DNA of 64,000 nt from Paenibacillus glucanolyticus NBRC 15330. GTDB lineage: Bacteria; Bacillota; Bacilli; Paenibacillales; Paenibacillaceae. The notes under the pieces were generated by a model. It ran no database searches and had not been told where the DNA came from. It worked only from the letters and a program-made list of their open reading frames with translations. Both the position numbers and the translations under genes were made by a program. The stretch is taken from the NCBI RefSeq assembly GCF_004000885.1, contig NZ_BIMC01000006.1:124001-188000 (forward strand). Direction: 5' to 3'. Below are positions 51,422 to 58,856 of this stretch, one piece after another (position 1 is the stretch's first letter; every line of letters starts with the position of its first letter).

Positions 51422-52324
51422 GTGTCCAAAAATGAAAAGTTGTTGCAAAAAGCGAAACTGCTGTCGATTCATGAGCAGATGTTCAAATGCACGATCTGCG
51501 GCTGTTCCATGAAAGTTGAACGATTGGCAAGTGTAGTGTGCGAGAAGGGCCATTGTTATGATATATCCAAGCAAGGGCATGTGAACTTGCTCTCCCATGC
51601 AGTCACAACAAAATATGATAAGGCCCTGTTCGAATCCCGAAAACGGATAAACAACAGCGGTTTTTTTGACCCGATGATGGAGCGGATTACGGATCGGATC
51701 CTTCAAGCAGAGAAATCAGAAGGAACGGAGCTGAAGATACTGGATGCAGGCTGTGGAGAGGGTTCCCATCTAACTGGTATAACGAACAAACTTGGGAAGC
51801 GGCAGCTGGAGCAAAACGTGCTTGGCGTTGGCATGGATATTGCCAAAGAAGGCATCATGATGGCCGCAAGAAATGCACCCGGACATATCTGGTGTACGGC
51901 AGATCTGGCGAATAGCCCGTTCGCGGACAAGCAGTTCGATTTTATTATGAATATATTGTCTCCCTCCAACTACGCCGAGTTCGGTCGAATGCTTGCAGAT
52001 GATGGAATGGTAGTGAAGGTGATTCCGGGAAGCGGTTATTTGCAGGAGCTGCGAGAGATGTTCTACAGACAGACGAGCAGAGCGAGTTACTCCAATGACA
52101 GCACGATGAAGCTGTTTGGCCGTCACTTTGACCGGATGGATTCCGAGCGGATTCAGTATCGCGTCGATTTGGATTCCGGGCAGATGAGACACTTGATCCA
52201 CATGACGCCGTTATCCTGGGGGGGTTCCCTGGAAGTCATTGGGCAGACGCTGAATGAAGAGATGGGGATAACCGTGGATTTGACTGTTCTCTATGGCTGG
52301 AAGAAGAACCAGAGGTTCTGGTAG
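51422..52324 (+). CDS. RlmA-like 23S rRNA (guanine-N1) methyltransferase
   Basis: A 300-residue SAM-dependent methyltransferase of the RlmA(I)/RlmA(II) family. The N-terminal zinc finger is recognisable: Cys 23 and 26 in FKCTICGCSM, Cys 40 and His 44 in VVCEKGHCYD, then SKQGHVNLL. The Rossmann methyltransferase has motif I in ILDAGCGEGSHLTGI, the acidic motif II in GVGMDIAKEG and motif IV region FDFIMNILSPSNYAEFGRML. RlmA methylates G745/G748 in helix 35 of 23S rRNA, which can influence macrolide or tylosin response; gene order gives no further hint. It starts with GTG at 51422 behind AAAGGA. Confidence 0.9.
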   Translation: MSKNEKLLQKAKLLSIHEQMFKCTICGCSMKVERLASVVCEKGHCYDISKQGHVNLLSHAVTTKYDKALFESRKRINNSGFFDPMMERITDRILQAEKSEGTELKILDAGCGEGSHLTGITNKLGKRQLEQNVLGVGMDIAKEGIMMAARNAPGHIWCTADLANSPFADKQFDFIMNILSPSNYAEFGRMLADDGMVVKVIPGSGYLQELREMFYRQTSRASYSNDSTMKLFGRHFDRMDSERIQYRVDLDSGQMRHLIHMTPLSWGGSLEVIGQTLNEEMGITVDLTVLYGWKKNQRFW

Positions 52325-52416
52325 TTAGATTCGGGAATTTATGTTTTGCTATTGTGCTCCTTTGGGAGATAATGTGAGTAGATGCCTATTATAAGAAAAA
52401 GGAGTTGACTAGTCGT

Positions 52417-52848
52417 ATGACACTTCGAATGAATCCGTATCTCTATATGGACGGGAATGCTAAGGAAGCCGTTCAATTCTATGAGAAGGCTTTGGATGCC
52501 CATGTAATTATGCTTCAAACCTTTGGTGAAATGCCGGCTAACCCGGACTTTCCGCTGCCGGAGAATGCACGGGATCGCGTATCTCACGCTACGCTTCAGG
52601 TTGGGGATACGATCCTGATGTTATCAGATACGTTTCCTGGACAACCGGTTCAATCCAGCAATCAGGTTCAGATCTGCATTATGACGGATGCAGCGGAACA
52701 GGCGACACGAGTATATGAAGCACTCCGGGAGGGCGGACAGGTTGTCATGCCTCTTCAGGAGACCTTCTGGAGCCCGGCCTATGGCATCGTTGCGGACAAA
52801 TACGGCATTAACTGGAATATCTCAACGGAAGTAGAAGTAAAAGGCTAG
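52417..52848 (+). CDS. VOC-family protein (PhnB/YjdN type)
   Basis: A 143-residue vicinal-oxygen-chelate fold protein of the PhnB/YjdN-like (3-demethylubiquinone-9 methyltransferase-like) type: NPYLYMDGNAKEAVQFYEKA at the start, VSHATLQVGDTILMLSDTFP in the middle, and the C-terminal FWSPAYGIVADKYGINWNIS, the most conserved family motif. Activity is unproven for the group. ATG 52417 is used here; the frame opens with TTG at 52405, too close to AAGGAG. A perfect terminator follows. Confidence 0.9.
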   Translation: MTLRMNPYLYMDGNAKEAVQFYEKALDAHVIMLQTFGEMPANPDFPLPENARDRVSHATLQVGDTILMLSDTFPGQPVQSSNQVQICIMTDAAEQATRVYEALREGGQVVMPLQETFWSPAYGIVADKYGINWNISTEVEVKG

Positions 52849-52878
52849 AAGCTGAGCGTCCAAAAGGAAACAATGCAA

Positions 52879-52910
52879 GAATCCCTAACGGTAAACCGTT
52901 AGGGATTCTT
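52879..52910 (+). terminator. Terminator after VOC gene
   Basis: Thirteen-base perfect stem GAATCCCTAACGG with CCGTTAGGGATTC around TAAA, then TTCTC. Confidence 0.85.
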
Positions 52911-52954
52911 CTCATTCCAGTGGAGTGACCATCAATATGATATTCCCGGTGTGG

Positions 52955-53179
52955 TTATGCCCGGGTCCCATTCCACCACTTGTAATAGATTTGGACATGT
53001 CCGGTAGGACTTGCTACGAGCGGGTCGATGACTAGTGTCTTGCCGCTTACCTTAAGCTCGATAACCTTCTTGTTCTTCTCGGCAGAGTCCACTTTCACGA
53101 GGAAGGAGGAATCCGCCTGAAAGCCATACAGATTAAGGAGTTCGATCAGCATGCTGCGCTGCGTTTTATCGCTGGACAT
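52955..53179 (-). CDS. Hypothetical protein (74 aa)
   Basis: A small open frame (MSSDKTQRSMLIELLNLYGF at the start, HVQIYYKWWNGT near the end) with a believable amphipathic composition and alternating strand-like segments. The frame extends to 53230, but there it would overlap the hydrolase remnant on the other strand, so the internal ATG at 53179 is preferred, although it has no clear ribosome site. No family is recognised; it could be a remnant. Confidence 0.4.
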   Translation of the reverse strand: MSSDKTQRSMLIELLNLYGFQADSSFLVKVDSAEKNKKVIELKVSGKTLVIDPLVASPTGHVQIYYKWWNGTRA

Positions 53180-53182
53180 TAG

Positions 53183-53433
53183 GTAAAAGATTCTATAACG
53201 GCCCATGACGCAGATCAAAAATGGATCCAATCCAGGCCGGATTCTTTTGCCACCCTGCTGCCTCGCATATCCAGCTTATACCTGTACCACTCCCGCCATG
53301 ATCCCGTGGTGCCTTTCGCGCACGCTCAGCACTACGCGAAGCAGCTTTCCCAGGCCGGCGGGCATACGAGGGTGACGATCACTATTTCCTTGAGGGCTTG
53401 CCCGAGCTTGTAGACGATATCAAGCGTATATAA
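53183..53433 (+). pseudogene. Frameshifted alpha/beta-hydrolase C-terminal remnant
   Basis: Translation from 53183 reads ...WIQSRPDSFATLLPRISSLY, then LYHSRHDPVVPFAHAQHYAK, the strand-loop around the catalytic Asp (HDPVVPF) of RBBP9/YdeN-like hydrolases. Near 53365 the frame must shift by one base to continue EGDDHYFLEGLPELVDDIKR and reach TAA at 53431, which supplies the catalytic His (DDHYF). The N-terminal two thirds with the nucleophilic Ser are missing and a TAG lies at 53180-53182. It is therefore the tail of a decayed gene. Confidence 0.7.
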
Positions 53434-53540
53434 AAAAGGAACGACATTAGCTGCGCATCATAGCTAATCACGCGACTTTCGTAGTTTGTCAAAGGTGCAA
53501 AAAAGAGAGCCGTGGCGCACTACCTAAAAGGATTGCTCCA

Positions 53541-53709
53541 GCGGAGAAGGCGGAATGATTCTGGAGAAGCGACAGCGGTCTCCTGAAAGCTTTCTGAAAG
53601 AAAGCTGCATCGTAAGCGTAAACCGCACCCGGATTTCTACATCAGCCCATTCATTCATAGAAATCTGGGGGCAACAGAGATCGGAAGAATCATCCGCATG
53701 CGGAGCGAT
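53541..53709. repeat. Structured dispersed repeat, copy A
   Basis: About 170 bp, homologous over its whole length to 60750-60929. It contains ordered stems: closing arms GGAATGATTCT (53552-53562) and AGAATCATCC (53686-53695); AGCTTTC/GAAAGCT (53588-53594/53600-53606); CCCGGATTTCTA/TAGAAATCTGGG (53628-53639/53658-53669). No ribosome site or conserved frame. Confidence 0.85.
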
Positions 53710-53802
53710 ACAAAAAAACAGACGGAGCGATGCAAAGATCTACCCACGAATATAGCGATGCTAAGGGAATCAGAAGTTAAGGGGCGCATATAACCTCACA
53801 TC

Positions 53803-53835
53803 AAAAAAACGACATCAGCTTTTCGCTAATGTCGT
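53803..53835 (-). terminator. Terminator of the peptide transporter operon
   Basis: CGACATCAGC (53810-53819) with GCTAATGTCG (53825-53834); on the minus strand it is followed by T7, just past the stop of the binding-protein gene. Confidence 0.88.
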
Positions 53836-53843
53836 CCTCTTTT

Positions 53844-55664
53844 TTACTTGCTCGCTTTATATGCGCTCAAGAATTCCTTCACCTTCGCCGGGTCGGCTAC
53901 CAGCTCGTTGCCGGTTTTGACAATCGGGCTGACGGTGGAGTAGGCTTTGATTTTGTTGTTGTTGTAGTAAGTCAAAATCTCATCCTGGTTGATCGAGTAG
54001 AGCACCGCTCTTCTCAGATCATCGCTTGTTGCCACATCACGGTTCTTCGTGTTGAACAGCAAGTAGGATACCGCGTTGCTCTCAATGGTTTGCAGTTTCA
54101 GCTTGCTGTCGCCTTTAACCACATCGTATTTTGTTTCAGGCACGCCGTAGTACAGGTGAATTTCGCCGCTGCGCAGAGCGGAGAGTGTGCTGTCCGCATC
54201 CTTGATGAAGCGCATTTTCACTTGCTCGATTTTCGGCTCGTGCTCTGTACCCTTCATGTAACCAGGGTTTTTGAAGAAGGTCGCTTCATAATCCGTTTTG
54301 GAAGACAAGATGTAAGGACCGCTTGCATACAGCGTATTGTTGTACTTGTCGCCTTCGGTTACCGTGTTCTGGTCACCATATGGGATGTCTTTGTTCACAT
54401 CGAACTTCTCAACGTCATATGTGTTGATCGATTCGACTTGTTTCTTCGATACGATCCCCGCAGATTGGTGAGCCAGGTAGTTCAGTACTTGCGGGAACGG
54501 CTCTGTAGTAGTCAATTTGATAACCTGGTATTTACCGTCTTTCGTGCTTGCTTGGTTCTTGTCATTGACCAGGGAAGTGATTTTGGTATCCAAGCCTGCT
54601 TCAAGAGCATTCTTAACACTGTCGCCGCTTCCGGATACTTTAGTGTTCTCAAGAACGCTCATATCCGTTACAGCTTCAACGGTGTTGATGTGCTCGTGAA
54701 GCGTGTAGGTACGATGATCAGGTACTGAATTTTTGTCTTTGGCTCTGTTCATGGAGAAGATAACGTCGTCTGCGCCTACGCGTTCGCCGGAATCTTCGGC
54801 TTTTTTGTTCGTGATTTTGGCAAAGTTAATGTCATCTCTAAGAATGAAGTAGTACTCCGAATTGCCTTCACCGATGGCATGGTTGTAAGACAGCGAACCT
54901 TCGGACGTGATCTTGTCATCATCGGTCAGGTTGATCAGACGTACATTCATGTTGGTATTGATAATGTTGATGGAACCGTCATTACCCTTGATCGGATCAA
55001 GCGAAGTCAGTTCCGAGATCGATTGGGACAGAATCAGCGGCTGCGAAGCGCGCTTGGATTGATCTTTGAAATCAACAGCTTCCCAAGGAAGGGAGCGGGA
55101 TTTCGAGAGACGGACAGAGTTTTCGTCCAGCACATCCTTGTTGAACGCTTGGCTCTTCAGGGAAATGTACAGCGGAGCGATGTAAGCTTTGTCTGTAACA
55201 AGACGTTGTTCCAGTTGTTTGTAGGTCTCAGCAGCGTCTTCAGGCGTTTGTGTTGCTGCTTGGTCGATCAGCTTGTCCACTTCTTCGTCGGACATAATGC
55301 TGTAGTCGCCGCCGGTTTTGAACAGGGAACGAACAGCATAGTCAGGGTTGCCTGTCACGGTCGTCCAGCTGGACAGTGCGACATCATAATTACCGGCATC
55401 CTGTTGAGCTTTGTAGCTGCCGTAGTCCGGCTGCAGATTCAGCTTCACGTTGAAGCCGTTCTTTGTAAGCTGGTCGCGAATGATGTTGATATCCGATTCG
55501 CCGGAGCTCATGCCAAGAAGTTCAATATTCACAGCGGATGTATCTGCTGCTGTATCGGATGGTTCTTGCTGATTTTGCTGTGCATCATCTTTGGTTGTTA
55601 CGTTGCATCCGGCCAGTACGATGACTAGCGAGAGGACCAGTAACAGCAAGGAACTCTTTTTCAT
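53844..55664 (-). CDS. Circularly permuted peptide/nickel-type ABC binding lipoprotein
   Basis: A 606-residue lipoprotein (lipobox VLAGC) of the SBP_bac_5 (DppA/OppA/NikA) family with its parts in an unusual order. Directly after the tether, residues about 45-205 (VNIELLGMSSGESD, IRDQLTKNGFNVKLN, GNYDVALSSWTTVTGNPDYA, DEEVDKLIDQA, LVTDKAYIAPLY) correspond to the C-terminal third of normal members. Residues about 210-606 then supply what is normally the N-terminal part (SISELTSLDPIKG, GADDVIFSMNRAKD, LYASGPYILS, LRRAVLYSINQDEIL), ending where the first segment would naturally continue (DPAKVKEFLSAYKASK). It should capture peptides or similar ligands for the two permeases that precede it. Confidence 0.88.
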   Translation of the reverse strand: MKKSSLLLLVLSLVIVLAGCNVTTKDDAQQNQQEPSDTAADTSAVNIELLGMSSGESDINIIRDQLTKNGFNVKLNLQPDYGSYKAQQDAGNYDVALSSWTTVTGNPDYAVRSLFKTGGDYSIMSDEEVDKLIDQAATQTPEDAAETYKQLEQRLVTDKAYIAPLYISLKSQAFNKDVLDENSVRLSKSRSLPWEAVDFKDQSKRASQPLILSQSISELTSLDPIKGNDGSINIINTNMNVRLINLTDDDKITSEGSLSYNHAIGEGNSEYYFILRDDINFAKITNKKAEDSGERVGADDVIFSMNRAKDKNSVPDHRTYTLHEHINTVEAVTDMSVLENTKVSGSGDSVKNALEAGLDTKITSLVNDKNQASTKDGKYQVIKLTTTEPFPQVLNYLAHQSAGIVSKKQVESINTYDVEKFDVNKDIPYGDQNTVTEGDKYNNTLYASGPYILSSKTDYEATFFKNPGYMKGTEHEPKIEQVKMRFIKDADSTLSALRSGEIHLYYGVPETKYDVVKGDSKLKLQTIESNAVSYLLFNTKNRDVATSDDLRRAVLYSINQDEILTYYNNNKIKAYSTVSPIVKTGNELVADPAKVKEFLSAYKASK

Positions 55665-55744
55665 TGTGGATACCCTCCTGAGTTGTAAAAATATATATAA
55701 AATATTATTGAAACCAAAGTTAGTGTGCTTTACTTGCTGGAGGT

Positions 55745-57253
55745 TTAATCCAGCTTAGGATCAAGCGCATCCCGCAGTCCGTCCCCAAGGAAGTTGAAGG
55801 ACAGCACCAGTGCAATGATGGCAAGGCCCGGATAAATGGCCAGGTAGGAATGCGTCTCAAGGTACGTGCTTCCGATCTTGAGGATATTCCCCCATTCCGG
55901 AATGTGCGGCTCAACGCCGAGACCCAGATAACTCAAGCTGCTCGTCGAGATGACGGCTGCACCGATAGTCAATGTGGATTTGACAATCATGGGAGCGAGC
56001 GAGTTAGGAACGATATGCTTGAATATAATCGAAAAATTGCTGGAGCCGAAGGCTCTGGCTGCATCAACATATTCAAAGGTGGAGACAAGGAGCACATTCG
56101 CCCTCATTGTTCTTGCATATGTCGGTATAGCGCCTACGCTGAGTGCCAGAATGAGATTGACGGTGTTGGCTCCGAATGCAGCAATGATCGCAATGGCAAG
56201 CAGGATGCCCGGTATTGCGTACAACACATCCAGCAATCGCATGATAATGTTATCGGTATGACGGCCATAATAGCCGGAGATGGCACCCAGAACGCCGCCG
56301 ATGATAACGGGGATCGCCGTTGAGGCAAATCCGACAATCAGCGAAATCCGGGCTCCGAATACGATGCGGGAGAACAAATCCCGGCCGAAGTTGTCCGTAC
56401 CGAATGGATAAGCAAGGCTTGGCGGCTGCAGAATGGCACTGTAGTTGTTATCAATCGCAATACTGTAATCGAAGGTGAACAGGCTGCTTACCGATAGACA
56501 GAACAGGAAGACAACAAAGAACAGTCCAGACATGGCCGTCTGGTTAGCTGTAAGCTTCACCCATACGTCGCCCCAGCGGGTCATCGCCGGATTGCCGTTC
56601 TTGCGGATTTTGGCTAGCAGATTAATGCCGAGCACCAGGGCAAATATATTGCCCGTTACCGCAGTCAGAATGATCGGAAAGGCAAGCCAGATCATTCTGG
56701 GATGAGCGTAGTTCGTTTTTACATATCTGGCAACCAATATAAGAGCGACCAGCTGAATGATGGCCATGATCAGAAGTGTTGCCATCGCTGGCAGGAATGT
56801 ATTTGAGACATAAGGCTTAAATAGATTCAGCGCCGATACAGCGATGACAAACAGCTGGGTTAACAGCATATAGACGGCAATCGTATATTCAGGCGGCTTC
56901 TGTTTCTTGATCAGATTGAAACCGAAAGTAACGGTAAACAGGTTTCCTGTGACGATGCTCAGCAGCTGGATGTAACCCAGAATCCTCGTGGAGCGCCGGA
57001 TTTCTCCCTGGCTTCGAAGATCTCTTCGGATCAGCAGCGTAATGATAATCTGAATGATGGTAAAGAGTGCGTACACTGCAAAGGCGGTGAACACCCACGG
57101 TTTGATGGTTCCCCCAGTGAAATCAAAGCTGTTCAGCAGCAGGATCACCGTTAAGGTCAAAGATATAACCCATGTGAAGCTGGCTTGACTGTACTCGTGA
57201 GAGGATTTCAGCTGGTGTTTGGTTTCTTGTTTAGAAAGAAGCTTCTTGATCAT
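55745..57253 (-). CDS. Peptide ABC transporter permease (DppC type) with N-terminal extension
   Basis: A 502-residue permease. Residues about 235-502 are an ordinary DppC/OppC domain: PFGTDNFGRDLFSRIVFGAR near its start, the EAA loop YVDAARAFGSSNFSIIFKHI and the C-terminal FLGDGLRDALDPKLD. In front are about 230 residues with roughly six hydrophobic spans (VISLTLTVILLLNSFDFTGG, VFTAFAVYALFTIIQIIITL, IAVYMLLTQLFVIAVSALNL and others), containing two similar halves (LSIVTGNLFTVTFGFNLI and LTAVTGNIFALVLGINLL), so the extension seems to be an internal duplication. Normal DppC is about 300 residues. Start ATG 57253 lies 13 bases after the upstream permease gene. Confidence 0.88.
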   Translation of the reverse strand: MIKKLLSKQETKHQLKSSHEYSQASFTWVISLTLTVILLLNSFDFTGGTIKPWVFTAFAVYALFTIIQIIITLLIRRDLRSQGEIRRSTRILGYIQLLSIVTGNLFTVTFGFNLIKKQKPPEYTIAVYMLLTQLFVIAVSALNLFKPYVSNTFLPAMATLLIMAIIQLVALILVARYVKTNYAHPRMIWLAFPIILTAVTGNIFALVLGINLLAKIRKNGNPAMTRWGDVWVKLTANQTAMSGLFFVVFLFCLSVSSLFTFDYSIAIDNNYSAILQPPSLAYPFGTDNFGRDLFSRIVFGARISLIVGFASTAIPVIIGGVLGAISGYYGRHTDNIIMRLLDVLYAIPGILLAIAIIAAFGANTVNLILALSVGAIPTYARTMRANVLLVSTFEYVDAARAFGSSNFSIIFKHIVPNSLAPMIVKSTLTIGAAVISTSSLSYLGLGVEPHIPEWGNILKIGSTYLETHSYLAIYPGLAIIALVLSFNFLGDGLRDALDPKLD

Positions 57254-57266
57254 GAGTACACCTGCT

Positions 57267-58709
57267 TTAGTATTGTTTCATCTTGGACCTGATCCGTGGA
57301 TCAAAGAACGCGTACAAGATATCAATAATGACATTCACCAGTGAAATGGTAATGGCTGTGTAAACCACGCCGCCCATAATGGCCGGGATATCGGGGATAA
57401 ACTGTTTATCCACAATGTAACTGCCGATACCGCTGATGTTAAAGACCTTCTCCGTTACGGCTGAACCGCCGAGCATCCCACCGAACTGAAGTCCGATGAC
57501 GGTAATGATAGGAATAATGGCGTTGCGGACAGCATGCTTCATTAGAATGGTGCGCTTGCCGAGCCCCTTCGCCCTGGCTGTGATCATATAATCTTCATTA
57601 ATGACTTCCAGCGTCGAAGACCGCGTCATTCTGGCTACCGAAGCGGTGAGTCCCGTCCCGAGCACGATGACCGGCATAATCATGGACAGCCAGTTCTCCG
57701 GATTAAAGGTGGCAGGCAGCCATTGCAGCTTGATCGAGAAATTCAGGATAAAGATCAATCCCTGCCAGAAGTTCGGAATGGACAGTCCGAGCAGAGCCAC
57801 AAACATAAAGGTATAGTCAAAAAACGAATTCGGTCTCGTAGCCGAGATAATCCCGATTGGCAATGCGATCGCAATCGCAATGATCAGGGAGATAACCGTG
57901 AGTGTCAGCGTGATCGGGAACTTCCTGGCGATGCTTGAGGTGATCTCTTCGTTGCCAGAGAAGGATTTCCCAAGATCGAAATAGGCGATTCCCTTAATAT
58001 TGTTCCACAGCTGCGTCAAGTACCCTTGGTCCAGACCGTGCATTTTGTTAAAAGCTGCGATCTGCTCCGGTGTTGCCGTCTCCCCCAAAATGTTGGCTGC
58101 CGGGTTGAACGGCGACAAGTGGAGGATCGTAAAGACGAGCACCGCCACGCCGAAGATCACGAAGACCGTCATGACGAGTCTCTCCAGAATATATTTCAGG
58201 TAGGGATTGCTGTACAAAAAAATAAGGATGTACATCAGCAGGCCCGGAATTAGTGATATAATGAAAAACAACGGATTCTCGATAAGAGAACCAAATGTAT
58301 CGGCCATGGTCAAACGCTTCTGCTGGTTCAGCTTCAGTTCCTTGCCGGTTCTTTCCTTGAGGACTTCCTGGAACCTGGCTTGAACGATCTTGTCAACTTC
58401 CTGCCGAAGCTGCCCTTCATTGACCTTTTGCTTGAAGAAGCCATGCTTGCGCTTCTGCTGCTCCATAATTTCGGTGCGTAGTGCTTCCAAATATCCGGCA
58501 GCCAGCATCTCGCTGCGTATGCGGTTCTCAGCCGCAGCGTAGTCATCCTTCTTCCTCTGAACCAAATAAAATAGGAAGACCACGAGATTCACGGGCGCTC
58601 CCAATAATAATAGTAAGTATCTATAAGAAGGATTCAGAAGGATCTTACTGTAGGTGCTGCTTATTGAACTTATGAGTCTGTTTGGTCTTGCTGCTTCTGT
58701 CCCCCCCAT
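57267..58709 (-). CDS. Peptide ABC transporter permease (DppB type) with N-terminal extension
   Basis: A 480-residue permease. The DppB domain occupies about residues 165-480: YILERLVMTVFVIFGVAVLV, GLDQGYLTQLWNNIKGIAYF, DLGKSFSGNEE, the EAA loop ITARAKGLGKRTILMKHAVR and GGSAVTEKVFNISGIG. The preceding 165 residues hold a span (YLLLLLGAPVNLVVFLFYLV), a charged, coiled-coil-like cytoplasmic stretch (about residues 50-135, rich in Lys/Glu/Gln) and another span pair (PLFFIISLIPGLLMYILIFL). Normal DppB has no such part. GGAGG lies 11 bases before ATG 58709. First gene of the minus-strand operon permease-permease-binding protein, divergent from its ATPase gene. Confidence 0.88.
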   Translation of the reverse strand: MGGTEAARPNRLISSISSTYSKILLNPSYRYLLLLLGAPVNLVVFLFYLVQRKKDDYAAAENRIRSEMLAAGYLEALRTEIMEQQKRKHGFFKQKVNEGQLRQEVDKIVQARFQEVLKERTGKELKLNQQKRLTMADTFGSLIENPLFFIISLIPGLLMYILIFLYSNPYLKYILERLVMTVFVIFGVAVLVFTILHLSPFNPAANILGETATPEQIAAFNKMHGLDQGYLTQLWNNIKGIAYFDLGKSFSGNEEITSSIARKFPITLTLTVISLIIAIAIALPIGIISATRPNSFFDYTFMFVALLGLSIPNFWQGLIFILNFSIKLQWLPATFNPENWLSMIMPVIVLGTGLTASVARMTRSSTLEVINEDYMITARAKGLGKRTILMKHAVRNAIIPIITVIGLQFGGMLGGSAVTEKVFNISGIGSYIVDKQFIPDIPAIMGGVVYTAITISLVNVIIDILYAFFDPRIRSKMKQY

Positions 58710-58856
58710 AAGGTGCCTTTCCTCCTTGTTCCAAATTGCATTATTCCGAGTGATATAGTATATTTTATTTTAGCCTATTTTAAAAGTCAATAGATTATAA
58801 GAGTTGCAGAGGATATTACCTTTTTAACATAAACGCATAATGGCAGGTGAGCAGAG

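Noticed and set aside
53541..53755. Short frames within repeat copy A as a coding gene
   Set aside because: No ribosome site, frame not kept in copy B; compensatory changes point to structure instead.
53844..54728. 299-codon plus-strand frame opposite the binding protein
   Set aside because: It is a codon-bias shadow; the minus strand has lipobox, family motifs and terminator.
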